Below, in pieces: positions 7,562 to 17,328 of a DNA stretch of 64,000 nucleotides. The stretch covers positions 241,834 through 305,833 of the forward strand of contig NZ_SUME01000007.1 in assembly GCF_005048855.1 (NCBI RefSeq), read 5' to 3'. Under the pieces are notes generated by a model, which was not told where the DNA came from, ran no database searches, and saw nothing but the letters and a program-made list of their open reading frames with translations. Position 1 is the first letter of the stretch; every line of letters begins with the position of its first letter. The translations under genes were made by a program, and so were the position numbers. This DNA comes from Sphingobacterium olei (GTDB lineage Bacteria; Bacteroidota; Bacteroidia; Sphingobacteriales; Sphingobacteriaceae).

Positions 7562-9016
7562 TTATCTTGGATTTAATTGATTGTCTAGTAAAGGATTGCC
7601 CAGCCGTGCCTGAATCGGAATCTGTAAGGCAGTCCGTTTGTCATTAGGTGCGAGAATATTTGCGGTCTTGGGATCGGTACGGATCATCCGATGTTCGACC
7701 TGAATACCCATTCGTTTGATATCATACCATCGAAACCCCTGACCTATCAACTCAAGCTTTCTTTCACGAAGCACTAACTCCAGCGCCTCGCTTACATTGG
7801 CAGGTGTCGCCAATGTTCTATAATTCGCAGCACTGAACCGCTCTTTACGGATCGCTTCCACATCAGCCATAGCTTTGTCGATGTCCGGATTTGCTTTGCG
7901 CAGAGTGGCTTCTGCCCTATTCAATAATACTTCTTCCATTGTGAAACAATCGTAACGTGCCTGCGCAGCATTGGGATTATTTGGCTGATTGGCATATTTC
8001 ACGACCAATGCCACACTATCGATAACCGTACCGCCCGAGCTGAACTGATGCGACCGGTAATCCGAACTCGGTGTAGTATAGAACATATTATGTGCTAAAT
8101 AAAAACCACCTAGACGATAGCCAAAAGGTCGACAAAGGAATAAATTCGTTTGGTTAACAAGCAGCAGATTGGGATGGATGCTTGGATTCATCATCTCCTG
8201 GGCCCAAAATGCTTCAGTAGACGAGGATTTTCGGGCCACATCTTCGCTCATTTTACGGACTATTACACCCTTTTCAGCCAAAACAAGATCTGCATATTGC
8301 GCAGCTTCCTCCCATTTACCCTTGTATAAATTAATACGTGATAAGAATGCATGCACACTCGCCAATGTAAACCGATACGGCGTCTTAGGAACATATGAGA
8401 CACCCTTTTTCATCAGGGCGAGACCTTCTTCGACATCCTTATCAATCTGATCGTATATCTCCTTCACAGTAGCTCTGTCATACAGTTCCCTGTTCCCTTT
8501 GGGCACTTCTGTAATCAACGGCACACCCAGGTTTGTCGCATTATTCGCCTCGTCATAGTGTAACGAGAACAAATTGACCAATGCAAAATAGTTATAGGCC
8601 CGCAACAACAGGGCCTCACCTAATAAAGCATCTTTTTGAAGAGATGATATACCAGAAGACGCAAGCTGTTCTATTGCTAGATTTGCCTCGTACACTTTTT
8701 TATAGTAATGCGAATAGGCATGTGTGGGCGTAGCCGTTGTAATAGCATCGGAGAATTCATCTTCCCAATTGTATATCGGAATGTAAGTTGCTCCATTGCT
8801 TGCCTGCATGGTTGTGGCATAGTGGTGAAAATTGTCCGTCAATATTTCCGTAAACACATCCGCCCGCATCGGATAGGCGTTGGCCAAAAGAAGATTAATA
8901 TCTTCCAAATCCTTGATCTCCACCCGATTGTCGTACGGAGCATCTAAAAACTTCTCACAAGAATTGAATAATCCCAGCACAAAAAGTAAAATGATTGTAT
9001 GTAGTATCTTTTTCAT
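7562..9016 (-). CDS. RagB/SusD family nutrient-binding outer membrane lipoprotein
   Basis: This 484-residue protein has a lipoprotein signal (LGLFNSCEKFLDAP, Cys20) and the SusD features: a FLD motif after the Cys, a TPR-like helical N-terminal half (ALLLRAYNYFALVNLFSLHY, EEGLALMKKGVSYVPKTPYRFTLASVHAFLSRINLYKGKWEEAAQYADLVL) and the C-terminal RKLELIGQGFRWYDIKRMG motif. It forms the lid on the SusC barrel encoded just upstream. The zinc protein and DUF4302 partners suggest a peptide-like or glycoconjugate substrate rather than a plain glycan; this is inference. Confidence 0.95.
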   Translation of the reverse strand: MKKILHTIILLFVLGLFNSCEKFLDAPYDNRVEIKDLEDINLLLANAYPMRADVFTEILTDNFHHYATTMQASNGATYIPIYNWEDEFSDAITTATPTHAYSHYYKKVYEANLAIEQLASSGISSLQKDALLGEALLLRAYNYFALVNLFSLHYDEANNATNLGVPLITEVPKGNRELYDRATVKEIYDQIDKDVEEGLALMKKGVSYVPKTPYRFTLASVHAFLSRINLYKGKWEEAAQYADLVLAEKGVIVRKMSEDVARKSSSTEAFWAQEMMNPSIHPNLLLVNQTNLFLCRPFGYRLGGFYLAHNMFYTTPSSDYRSHQFSSGGTVIDSVALVVKYANQPNNPNAAQARYDCFTMEEVLLNRAEATLRKANPDIDKAMADVEAIRKERFSAANYRTLATPANVSEALELVLRERKLELIGQGFRWYDIKRMGIQVEHRMIRTDPKTANILAPNDKRTALQIPIQARLGNPLLDNQLNPR

Positions 9017-9026
9017 TGTTATCCTC

Positions 9027-12000
9027 CTAAAAACCTAATGTTAATCGCATGGTGAATGATTTCGGATTGGGAAGGGACGTTCCTCCTGATAAATACAGGT
9101 CTGGATCAACACCTCTCAATCGGCCACTGGACCAGTAATAAATATTGTTTGCCGAGAGCATCAAACGGGCATTTTTGATTGCCGTATTTCTACCCCGGAA
9201 GTACTGCCCAAGATCATAAGCCAACAAAATCTCACTAACACGTAGGTTGCTGGCATCTGCTGCCCGAAAATCACTTCTGTTGTAAGCAGTTTCGTCGATA
9301 TTACTTATGGTACCTAGGTGAGTACGTTGTATCGTGCTCAGTAGTCCCGGAATATTGGTGTAATTTTCGTCGCCTATGGTTTGCCATCTGTAGTTCAAAT
9401 CGCCGGACTTCGATCCCGAATCATCATAAGTACGCGTCGCGACAGGCTGCGTAAAGACTTTATGTCCGTATGAATAGGTCAAAAATACACGCAACTCTAC
9501 GCCTTTATACTGGAAAGAGTTGGCTATCGATCCTGTACCCAGCGGTTGGCGACTACCCAGATAACTTACTAATGCACGGTCTCTGGAAGCCGCGACAATT
9601 CCATTTTGTTCTCCATTTTCGCCCAAGAAAAGCGGTCGCCCTTCGGAATTCAACCTTGAATAATTAAAGCCGAATAAACCCTCTAAAGGATACCCTTCAA
9701 TGGCGTACCCCAATGGATTTGTAATTTGCGAAAGCTGTGAAGATTGTAATTCGCCATTCGATAACTCATTTTTCACATAACCGTAAATGAGATTCACATC
9801 CCAATTGAAATCGCGCTTATTCAATAAATTACGGTAACCGAGTGTGATATCAACTCCTTTATTGGTCATCGTTCCAAAGTTGATACGTTTCGATTCAAAT
9901 CCATCCTCTTGCGCCACATTGAATGGCACCACCAAGTCCTTATTTTTTCGGGTGTAATATTCCGCAGTTAATGTCAGTCGATTATATAGCGATAAATCAA
10001 AGGCATAATTCGTGGTGTAATCTTTCTCCCAGGCCAAGTTATACAATTCTGGCTCTAGTACACTTATGCCTTTCGCGGTGTTTACCCTATCCAATCGCGG
10101 TATATTAATAATATTAGCATTTAGCATGGGCGAGGTTTCAAAACTATTACCTCTCAACGCATGGCTCACCCGGAGTTTTAAGTAGTCGATGTGACCTGCC
10201 GCATTCCACTTTTCGAACAATTCTTCACGCTCCACATTCCATGCAAAACCTAATCCATAATTCGGAAGGAATTTGGACCGCTGCATTTTCCCGAACATAT
10301 TACTACCATCCTGACGACCACTTAAATCAAAATTATACCTGTTTTTGAATGTATATTGGATATTGGCATAAAAACCGGCTGATCTCCGGTCATTAAAGGT
10401 TTCAATATACGTACGGTCATCTCTATTCAACGCATACACCATCGCTAACGGAGAAGGAGATGCGATCTTACCACCGTAATACAAATAACCGTATGCTTTA
10501 GAATACGTTCGATCCACGTAGGTACGTTCGATCTCCATACCTCCTAGTACATTCAGTTTATGTTCTCCAAAAGTCTCATTAAATGAAAGTTGATTTCTGA
10601 CACTCCAAAATGATTGCCAGTTATTCCATAGATACCGAAACCCACCTTCTGGCAAAATCGTTTCGCGGTATGCATTCGGTTCGCTCGGATCAAGATATAA
10701 CAGTGAATTCTGATTACGCAATACATCGTTATAATCCACTCTATACGCATTCGCCATATTGGAACGCTCGGTCACGATATGACTGATTTGGCTATTGTTC
10801 TTCCGTATAGCGTAGGTACCGTCAAAGCGTAAGTTCTTCGTTAATCTGTAGGTTGGTCTTACAATTAATCGAACTTCTTGTGCTTTTACGTCATTGAAAT
10901 TTTCTTTTAGCTCTTCCAGAATATTAAATGGCGCCAGATTTTCCAGGTAGTATTTATAAGACCCGTCGGCTTGGTACGGATACATCGCCCTACTCGTATT
11001 CATCGCATACAGAAAAGGATTGATTTCAAATTCGCGGGTTACTTCAAAATAGTTGCTTGAAGCCAGCGTCTTTGACTCATTCGTCCCCGGTGTAGATTGA
11101 TCCCGCGCATTCCAATTGAGGTTGATATCCAGATCCAGTTTAGGGGTAATGTTAAAAACAGTACGCAAATCCGTTGTATAACGCTTTGTTCCAAATCCAA
11201 CAGCTTGGCCGTTATCATCTGCCAAACTTCCCGAGACATAATACGTATGCTTGTCGCCTCCACCCGAGAAAGAAAGACTATGCTCCTGTATCAAATTATT
11301 TCTAAACAACACATCAAACCAATCGGTATTGGCTTTCGCAGATTTATTCAGTTCCATGTACGCATCATCCAACGTATAATTACGAAGCGCGAGCTGACGG
11401 TAGGCTTCGGTAAATGCACCAGTGAAGTTAGGCCAGTTCGCATTCGAGAGATAGCCCCTGTCGTACATTTCCTTGTACAATTGCATTTCCTGATTAGAAT
11501 TCATTAAGTTGAAATTCCCGATATCCGGCTTTACCCCTACGGAAAAGGCAGTACTTAAATTTACATCACGGGAGTTGTATGAACCGCGTTTTGTCGTAAT
11601 GGAGATTACGCCATTTGCCGCCCGTGTACCGTATAGTGCAGTCGCGGCGCCATCTTTCAAAATCTGTATATCTTCGATATCCTGCGCATTCAATCCTGCA
11701 ATCGCAGATCCCAATACGGAGGCCGGATCACCACTATACAACTGATTAACCGCAACATTTGCCGGAGATGTAATAGGAACGCCATTAATCACGTACAGAG
11801 GCTCTTGGTTGGCACTGATGGATGAGTTTCCACGTATACGTATTTTTGGCGTAGCACCGAATGTTCCCGATGTATTCTGCACAGACACACCTGCAGCAGC
11901 ACCCTGCAACATCCTCGAAACATCCAACGAGCCAGACCGGTCAATGTTTTTCTTATCCACTTGACTCACCGACCCGGTAAATTTGCTTTTATCAATATTC

Positions 12001-12665
12001 TGAAACCCTGTTACGACAACTTCGTCAATGCTTTTGTCTTCCATAACTAAGCGAACAACCATGCCGGCTGCCGCTGGTCTGTCCATCGGCAAATAACCTA
12101 AAGAACTGAACCGTAGTACTGCTGCCGGTTTACCGATCGTGATCGAAAAGCGTCCCTCCGTATCCGAATTCGTAGACGTATTTGTTCCGATCTCGGTAAT
12201 AGTCACCCCCGCAATTGATTTACCTTCCTCGTCCAATACGCGTCCATTTATTTTTTGCTGAACGACCAAATCCTGTCGAACTGATTCGGGATTAATGGTA
12301 ATGATCTTTTCAGAAATGATATAATTAAAGGGTTGTTTGGTAAATATCTCATCCAGCACAACACCCAATGGTTCGTCGTATACTATGATGGATACGGGGT
12401 TAGCATACTTAAGATAACTTGAGTTGATCAAAAAACTATATCCGGTTTGCCTTTTTAGTTCGTTGAGAACGATCTCGAGACGTTGCTTTTTAAAATTAAG
12501 TTTCACATTTTGTCCAAAAGTGTTTCCCGATACCTGAACTAAAATGGACAACATGAGTACTATAGTCAGTTTCATTGCCAATAAGGTTTGGTCGTTTACC
12601 GTAAGCCGTGCCTTTATTTTATGCATATCTCCATAAAACAGGCACAATAACTTCTTTATATTCAT
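9027..12665 (-). CDS. SusC/RagA TonB-linked outer membrane transporter with STN domain
   Basis: This 1212-residue protein has a long N-terminal extension and signal peptide (to about residue 52, NTFGQ) and an STN domain (residues about 55-125, LNFKKQRLEIVLNELKRQTGYSFLIN). A carboxypeptidase-regulatory-like beta domain (INGRVLDEEGKSIAGV), a TonB box near IDEVVVTGF, a plug (GSVSQVDKKNIDRSGSLDVSRMLQGAAAGV…IRIRGNSSI) and a 22-strand barrel ending in F follow. The STN domain marks the transporters that signal through FecR and an ECF sigma factor, and both of those genes lie directly upstream. The SusD partner starts 10 bp after its stop. Confidence 0.96.
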   Translation of the reverse strand: MNIKKLLCLFYGDMHKIKARLTVNDQTLLAMKLTIVLMLSILVQVSGNTFGQNVKLNFKKQRLEIVLNELKRQTGYSFLINSSYLKYANPVSIIVYDEPLGVVLDEIFTKQPFNYIISEKIITINPESVRQDLVVQQKINGRVLDEEGKSIAGVTITEIGTNTSTNSDTEGRFSITIGKPAAVLRFSSLGYLPMDRPAAAGMVVRLVMEDKSIDEVVVTGFQNIDKSKFTGSVSQVDKKNIDRSGSLDVSRMLQGAAAGVSVQNTSGTFGATPKIRIRGNSSISANQEPLYVINGVPITSPANVAVNQLYSGDPASVLGSAIAGLNAQDIEDIQILKDGAATALYGTRAANGVISITTKRGSYNSRDVNLSTAFSVGVKPDIGNFNLMNSNQEMQLYKEMYDRGYLSNANWPNFTGAFTEAYRQLALRNYTLDDAYMELNKSAKANTDWFDVLFRNNLIQEHSLSFSGGGDKHTYYVSGSLADDNGQAVGFGTKRYTTDLRTVFNITPKLDLDINLNWNARDQSTPGTNESKTLASSNYFEVTREFEINPFLYAMNTSRAMYPYQADGSYKYYLENLAPFNILEELKENFNDVKAQEVRLIVRPTYRLTKNLRFDGTYAIRKNNSQISHIVTERSNMANAYRVDYNDVLRNQNSLLYLDPSEPNAYRETILPEGGFRYLWNNWQSFWSVRNQLSFNETFGEHKLNVLGGMEIERTYVDRTYSKAYGYLYYGGKIASPSPLAMVYALNRDDRTYIETFNDRRSAGFYANIQYTFKNRYNFDLSGRQDGSNMFGKMQRSKFLPNYGLGFAWNVEREELFEKWNAAGHIDYLKLRVSHALRGNSFETSPMLNANIINIPRLDRVNTAKGISVLEPELYNLAWEKDYTTNYAFDLSLYNRLTLTAEYYTRKNKDLVVPFNVAQEDGFESKRINFGTMTNKGVDITLGYRNLLNKRDFNWDVNLIYGYVKNELSNGELQSSQLSQITNPLGYAIEGYPLEGLFGFNYSRLNSEGRPLFLGENGEQNGIVAASRDRALVSYLGSRQPLGTGSIANSFQYKGVELRVFLTYSYGHKVFTQPVATRTYDDSGSKSGDLNYRWQTIGDENYTNIPGLLSTIQRTHLGTISNIDETAYNRSDFRAADASNLRVSEILLAYDLGQYFRGRNTAIKNARLMLSANNIYYWSSGRLRGVDPDLYLSGGTSLPNPKSFTMRLTLGF

Positions 12666-12776
12666 AATCGTGTGTTGAGCACAAGGATAAGCATAGGGAG
12701 CATATGCACCATATTACCTATATTTGTACTGGTTAGAAAAATTTATTTAATACCAACGAATTTTAAAACCACATCG

Positions 12777-12800
12777 CTGGGGGTGCTCCAACACCTCCAG
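12777..12800 (-). terminator. Hairpin between fecR-like and susC-like genes
   Basis: CTGGGGGTG (12777-12785) and CACCTCCAG (12792-12800) form a 9-bp stem with one non-Watson-Crick pair. In minus-strand transcription it comes 26 bp after the FecR stop and about 110 bp before the SusC start. It could uncouple the regulatory genes from the transporter operon, which would then have its own sigma-dependent promoter. Confidence 0.5.
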
Positions 12801-12825
12801 TTCTGTTTTTTAGTTAATGATTGAT

Positions 12826-13998
12826 CTATTGTCTACGTACGAGCACCCTCCTTCCTTCAATTTTAAATGTATAATCTGTATTCATTTCAATTACCTTCAA
12901 GAGTGCAGATAACTTTACTTTACGGGATACCGTCCCGGATAAGCGCACATTTTCGACATTCGTCTCCGTAAACACCATTTTAATATTGTACCAATTTTCA
13001 ATCTCTTGCAATGTCTCATGAAATGAGCTGTTATCGAATATAAACTCTTCATTTTTCCAGGCCACCGATTCTGTAGGTTTTATCATCTTGATCTTAACAG
13101 CATCTCCCACAAGCGCCTCTTCACCCGGCTTGAGTATATAGTCTTTGCCTTCCACGGTAAGCTTTACACTTCCTTCCAATAAGGTGGTCCTTGCATAATT
13201 GTTATTTGACACCAGGTTAAACGATGTACCCAGTACTTCTATCATCTGCTTTTTAGAATACACTTTAAATGGCTTCGTGTTATCATGTGCCACATCGAAA
13301 AAAACTTCTCCTTCCACAAAAACCGTTCGATCTGCGCCAGAAAAATTTGTTGGATAGCGAATGGAAGAAGCCGCATTGAGTTCGACCAGCGTCCCATCGG
13401 ATAGCTTCACCTTAGTGATACCTCCCTTGGGCGTATTGACGGTTAAATAAGTTGGCGTAGCACCCTTCTGCGTCGAATCTTGGTAAACAATTTCCCCACG
13501 TTCATCTTTAAATATCTTGATACCGCCTTTACTATATACCAGACCAAGTGCTGCTGAATCTATCTGGATAATATCACCGTTATCCAGTGTAACCATCGCA
13601 AGTGGCGTTGCGGGATTCACATCCACTACGACAATCTCTTTTTGCAATGGCGTTTCCTGGTTAAAATAATACCCAAAAGCGCCAATGATCAATACCGAAG
13701 CAGCAATAAAAAGTACCTTCCATGATATTACCGGAGTATTCGGTATAGGTTCAACAGCAGTTTCCTCAAACTGCGTTTTATCTAAAAGACGATCAAGCAC
13801 CTGATCGAGGCTCTTTTCCATTTTTTCTTCCGAAAATGATAGATCTTCATGAAGGTGGGTATCAATTGTAGAGAGTATATCTTTTAGTTGATCATCGGAT
13901 GTATCCTCTAATCTGTCGATGAGTTCTTTTTGCTCCTCTTCGCTTAAGAGATGATCAAAATATTTGATTAATAAAAGCTTGATTCTATCAAAATCCAT
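12826..13998 (-). CDS. FecR family anti-sigma factor
   Basis: This 390-residue protein has a cytoplasmic N-terminal helix domain (residues 1-90), one membrane span (about 92-112, WKVLFIAASVLIIGAFGYYF) and a periplasmic FecR domain (VNTPKGGITKVKLSDGTLVELNAASSIRYPTNF…VFVEGEVFFDVAHD). A C-terminal DUF4974 follows (FIFDNSSFHETLQEIENWYNIKMVF). It would hold the sigma factor encoded upstream until the STN domain of the SusC protein signals that substrate is bound. Gene order sigma, FecR, SusC is the standard one. Confidence 0.95.
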   Translation of the reverse strand: MDFDRIKLLLIKYFDHLLSEEEQKELIDRLEDTSDDQLKDILSTIDTHLHEDLSFSEEKMEKSLDQVLDRLLDKTQFEETAVEPIPNTPVISWKVLFIAASVLIIGAFGYYFNQETPLQKEIVVVDVNPATPLAMVTLDNGDIIQIDSAALGLVYSKGGIKIFKDERGEIVYQDSTQKGATPTYLTVNTPKGGITKVKLSDGTLVELNAASSIRYPTNFSGADRTVFVEGEVFFDVAHDNTKPFKVYSKKQMIEVLGTSFNLVSNNNYARTTLLEGSVKLTVEGKDYILKPGEEALVGDAVKIKMIKPTESVAWKNEEFIFDNSSFHETLQEIENWYNIKMVFTETNVENVRLSGTVSRKVKLSALLKVIEMNTDYTFKIEGRRVLVRRQ

Positions 13999-14090
13999 AA
14001 TAGCAGACCGTAAATTATTACCTTATCTATAACTATTACGAACGAAAGCGGAAAACTCACTAATGGAAATTTAAAAAAATTACATTTTTT

Positions 14091-14738
14091 CTAAAAAAAC
14101 AATAATAACACCGTTTTCAGCCCCTTTTCATAACGGGAAGTAAATATTCGAATCTGTTTCATCGCTAAAACAAGGTGATTACTGATCGTCGCCGGTGAGA
14201 TATTTAGCAATTTGCTCACCTCTCCATACGATTTACCTTCTAATTTGCACAAGGTAAAAATCAATTTACGTTGGGGAGGCAACTGATCAATAGCATTTTC
14301 TAAAATGACCCATTCCTCTTTTTGTAGGTAAGCATCTTCTACGGAATCATGTTGATGGACACCCTGTATCAGTATACTGTCATATACAAGCTGGCTCCGG
14401 ACATTTCGACGGATAAGGTCTATGGCCATTGAATCTGCTATGCGAAGCAGGTAGTTATGGAAGTTCTTTTCCACATCGATAGACGATCGATTCGTCCAAA
14501 CTCTAATAAAAATATTCTGTAACATCTCCTCCGCCTCATCTTCATCCTTCAATAGATATAAGAGGCGTTTAAATATCGATGCAGAATAAGACTTATAAAC
14601 CAACTCAAAGGCTTTTTTGTTGCCCGAAACAAAGAGAGTAAGGGTTAATTTATCTATTTTTTTCAAATCCACCAGCCACCAGGTTAATTTTATATTAGTA
14701 AATGTATAAAATTTCAGCAGTTTTATCCAAAAAAACAA
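14091..14738 (-). CDS. ECF-type sigma-70 factor (FecI-like)
   Basis: The ORF is 215 residues, with region 2 (FELVYKSYSASIFKRLLYLLKDEDEAEEMLQNIFIRVW) and region 4 (LPPQRKLIFTLCKLEGKSYGEVSKLLNISPATISNHLVLAMKQI). The first 28 residues of the ATG-started ORF are unlike sigma N-termini. The true start may be a non-ATG codon near LVDLKKIDKLTLTLF, so the 5' end is uncertain. It is followed by its FecR anti-sigma gene and should activate the SusC/SusD operon. A 20-bp element immediately upstream recurs at 4651-4670. Confidence 0.92.
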   Translation of the reverse strand: MFFWIKLLKFYTFTNIKLTWWLVDLKKIDKLTLTLFVSGNKKAFELVYKSYSASIFKRLLYLLKDEDEAEEMLQNIFIRVWTNRSSIDVEKNFHNYLLRIADSMAIDLIRRNVRSQLVYDSILIQGVHQHDSVEDAYLQKEEWVILENAIDQLPPQRKLIFTLCKLEGKSYGEVSKLLNISPATISNHLVLAMKQIRIFTSRYEKGLKTVLLLFF

Positions 14739-14744
14739 AATAAA

Positions 14745-14764
14745 TACCTCAACTCTCTTCTATT
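14745..14764 (-). promoter_or_regulatory. Repeated 20-bp element upstream of sigma gene (copy at 4651-4670)
   Basis: The minus-strand element (…GAGTTGAGGTATTT…) lies just upstream of the sigma gene. It matches 18 of 20 bases with 4651-4670, which lies about 85 bp upstream of the TetR gene at 4567 in the same orientation. A GGTTGAGGTATTT-like sequence is often seen before sigma/FecR operons in Sphingobacteriaceae, by my recollection, so a shared promoter or leader signal is possible. Confidence 0.4.
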
Positions 14765-14784
14765 TCGATAAATACATTCAATCT

Positions 14785-15168
14785 TTACACCTTTCCCTTC
14801 GGGATACTGTACCAGTTTCGCATATTTTCGACGTCATTCTCACGGAAGCGCACCGCCCTGCCCTTCTTCACGGTGGTGATTTTCCCTTCCTGCCGCAAGT
14901 TGAACAGTGTGGCCCGCACAATGCCCAACCTCGCACAGGCGTCATCTATTGTCAGCAGTACTACCCCTTCTTCGATATCGGTAAATGATATTTCGCGTGC
15001 AGAAGAGCTCTGTGGGGGGATGACAGCAGGCAGCGTACGATTAAGTTCTGCAGGAACTTTTAAGGAGTTATACATTTTGGTCAAAACAGCATGGCACTGT
15101 TCGACATGCTCAATTAAAATTAAGAGAGATTTAATCATGGTCTTTGATTTAGGACCATCCAAGTACAA
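14785..15168 (-). CDS. Helix-turn-helix protein (HTH_17/excisionase-like)
   Basis: This 127-residue protein has a C-terminal winged-helix/MerR-like DNA-binding domain (LLTIDDACARLGIVRATLFNLRQEGKITTVKKGRAVRFRENDVENM, about residues 68-117), the usual form of phage and transposon excisionases. The N-terminal half (IEHVEQCHAVLTKMYNSLKV) is helical. The same architecture is common in Bacteroidota next to conjugative elements, but no integrase is seen nearby. It may be a stand-alone regulator. It is transcribed towards the sigma gene, and a gene-free gap of about 120 bp precedes it. Confidence 0.75.
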   Translation of the reverse strand: MYLDGPKSKTMIKSLLILIEHVEQCHAVLTKMYNSLKVPAELNRTLPAVIPPQSSSAREISFTDIEEGVVLLTIDDACARLGIVRATLFNLRQEGKITTVKKGRAVRFRENDVENMRNWYSIPKGKV

Positions 15169-15287
15169 GCACAGAAGCTCCCTAATATTGGTTAGCGCAA
15201 CGCAAAAACGACCAAGTTCGATACGCTACATTACGGAAATCCTCCATAGATAGTTGGTTTATAAAATCCTAATTTACTAAAATTTAG

Positions 15288-16442
15288 CTACGCGTCTTCT
15301 CCATGCAAAAATAATTCAACGGTAAACGTATTGTGGTCGATGATAATATGGATCTGATTTTCGGGATGAAGTAGCTTCAGCGTTTTTTCCATATGCTCTA
15401 GCTGGCCGTGTCCTTGCTTCACCTCTGGCAATGGCCGCTCCGCCATATGGTTAAAAACAACAATATGTACCCCATGATCGTTCCATGGCTTTACGGTCAA
15501 GCTTGCAGGCTTTGCCTTCTGCGTAATGATACCGTACTGACAGGTATTTTCCAATAGATTAAAGATGAGCAGCGCCGGGATCCTGCGCGCTAGCGTAGAC
15601 CGATCGATGTGTTGCTCGATATAAATCGCTTTACTTTTGCGGATAATATAGATCTGCAGTAGACGATCAACCTGTTCGAGTTCATCCACAAAGGAGACGA
15701 ACAGCTGATTTTCAAGCGCCATATAAAAACGGGATATGGTACCTAATATTTCGATCGCCTTCCCCGCTTCGGGGTGCTGTATACGATTTAGTTCCTCAAT
15801 AGTCGTCAACGTATTAAATACAAGATGTGGCATTAAGCGCTGCTGATTCCATTTAAAAAGTGCGTCGCGTAGCTGCTGCTCCAGTTCCATTGAGGCTTCA
15901 TGCTCTCTCGCGTGTTCCTCCAGTAATTGCACCTCTTGCTCCTGGAAGGCTTCACGCTCTCTTGCACGTTCCGCTTCCAATTGTTCCGCTCGCTTCTTAG
16001 AAGCTGCACGTTGTTTCCGGCCGTTAAAAGCGCTGCGTAGAAAAAAGTGGGTAAGCCCCAATCCGCTCGGAATCAAAAATGTAAACGTTATCTCGTAAAA
16101 GTTGCTGATATAAAAACTTTTTAGCCCGGTAAACTTTAGTGCCCCCTGCCAAAAGCTGAAGGCGATGATGGTGATCGTAAACACCATTAATTGTAGTGCA
16201 TAGACGATAAACCACCACGTCAGGCGAGCCTTGCGTTGCTGCAGCTGGGGAGCCATGAACCAACGCGAACTCACAAAGATCCCGACGTGAAAGGCAAGAA
16301 GTGTAAAAAACTCCTTCGCCCCCTGAAAAGCATGCGGTACAATTTGATAAAGATATAGCCATAGCAACAGGAAACAACCCACTGCGAGAGCTACCTTTAA
16401 CTTCCTTAAGCTAGCTAGATTTTTTATGGGTACGCTATCCAT
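15288..16442 (-). CDS. LytS-type sensor histidine kinase
   Basis: This 384-residue membrane kinase has four hydrophobic segments in the first 135 residues, a charged coiled coil (about 145-190, repeated ERAREREAF), and a His_kinase domain of the LytS/YehU type. The H-box is degenerate: QQRLMPHLVFNTLTTIEEL in place of the usual QxxPHFLFNxLN, though the PH is kept. An N-box-like segment (LLIFNLLENTCQYG) is present. The 3' end of the regulator gene overlaps its start by 8 bp, so they are coupled. The stimulus is unknown. Confidence 0.88.
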   Translation of the reverse strand: MDSVPIKNLASLRKLKVALAVGCFLLLWLYLYQIVPHAFQGAKEFFTLLAFHVGIFVSSRWFMAPQLQQRKARLTWWFIVYALQLMVFTITIIAFSFWQGALKFTGLKSFYISNFYEITFTFLIPSGLGLTHFFLRSAFNGRKQRAASKKRAEQLEAERAREREAFQEQEVQLLEEHAREHEASMELEQQLRDALFKWNQQRLMPHLVFNTLTTIEELNRIQHPEAGKAIEILGTISRFYMALENQLFVSFVDELEQVDRLLQIYIIRKSKAIYIEQHIDRSTLARRIPALLIFNLLENTCQYGIITQKAKPASLTVKPWNDHGVHIVVFNHMAERPLPEVKQGHGQLEHMEKTLKLLHPENQIHIIIDHNTFTVELFLHGEDA

Positions 16443-17199
16443 CCAGCCCTTTCCGTTTTAAATAACGCCGGTAATAAGGCCTGCCTTTGGCCGAGATGCT
16501 AAACACCCATCCGGGGACGGTGACACCGTCTTTTAAGTGATCGATGATAAACTTGACATGGACAAGCTGACTGGCATTGACGTACAAAAACAGGTTCGTG
16601 GATTCATATTCGCGATACAGGGCAGCAATGCTCGTTTTCAGTCGGCCGGTCAAAACGATCTGACCTTGTTGATTTAACGCAGAGAAATGCACATAGTTGC
16701 CCGCACGCTCGACATAGACCAAATCGGCGATGGCGATGCGGATATCTCTATCTGTGTGGTCTATGTCTTCTTTTGTACTGGGAATAGCTTTTATATTTAT
16801 ATAAGTAGGAATCCGCACGGGGGCGGTGGGATTGCGTGGATTGATCAAATTTTCAATCGTCTCATTCAGTTCCGCCTGTGTGACAGATTTGGGCAATTTT
16901 GCATCCGCTAAGTGACTTTCTCCATCCATAGAATATTGGGGTTTGCCCGTATAAAGTATGACGCAGTCTGCACGTTCACGGAATAATCTGACCGCGTCCG
17001 TACCCCGCATACCCTCCATTACAATGTCGCAGAACACAAAATGAATCCGCTGTTCTGTGGCATCGAGGTAGTCAATGGCGTCCAAGGCAGCATCGAACTT
17101 CTCCACGACCTGTACTTTACCCGTAAGGTCGAGCTTATGGGCAAGATTGCTGGCCGCATAAGGTTCATCATCCACAACAATAGCTAAGTAACATATCAT
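16435..17199 (-). CDS. LytTR family response regulator
   Basis: This 254-residue protein has a receiver domain (acidic D10-D11-E12 and phosphoacceptor D58 in FCDIV) and a C-terminal LytTR DNA-binding domain (ADLVYVERAGNYVHFSALN…LKTSIAALYREYESTNLFLYVNASQLVHVKFIIDHL). It is followed with an 8-bp overlap by its sensor kinase. It faces a plus-strand gene set starting at 17329, with about 130 bp between, so that shared region is a likely target. LytTR direct repeats were not obvious to me there. Confidence 0.93.
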   Translation of the reverse strand: MICYLAIVVDDEPYAASNLAHKLDLTGKVQVVEKFDAALDAIDYLDATEQRIHFVFCDIVMEGMRGTDAVRLFRERADCVILYTGKPQYSMDGESHLADAKLPKSVTQAELNETIENLINPRNPTAPVRIPTYINIKAIPSTKEDIDHTDRDIRIAIADLVYVERAGNYVHFSALNQQGQIVLTGRLKTSIAALYREYESTNLFLYVNASQLVHVKFIIDHLKDGVTVPGWVFSISAKGRPYYRRYLKRKGLDG

Positions 17200-17328
17200 T
17201 AATACTCCTTATTGGTTAATAAACTTTCAAGTTATAAAAAAAAATACCAAATCCGCATGTTTCCCGTCACTTTCTTCAAAATAAATTAAAAAAACAAAGA
17301 ATTTAAGCGAATAAATACAAAAAATGTT

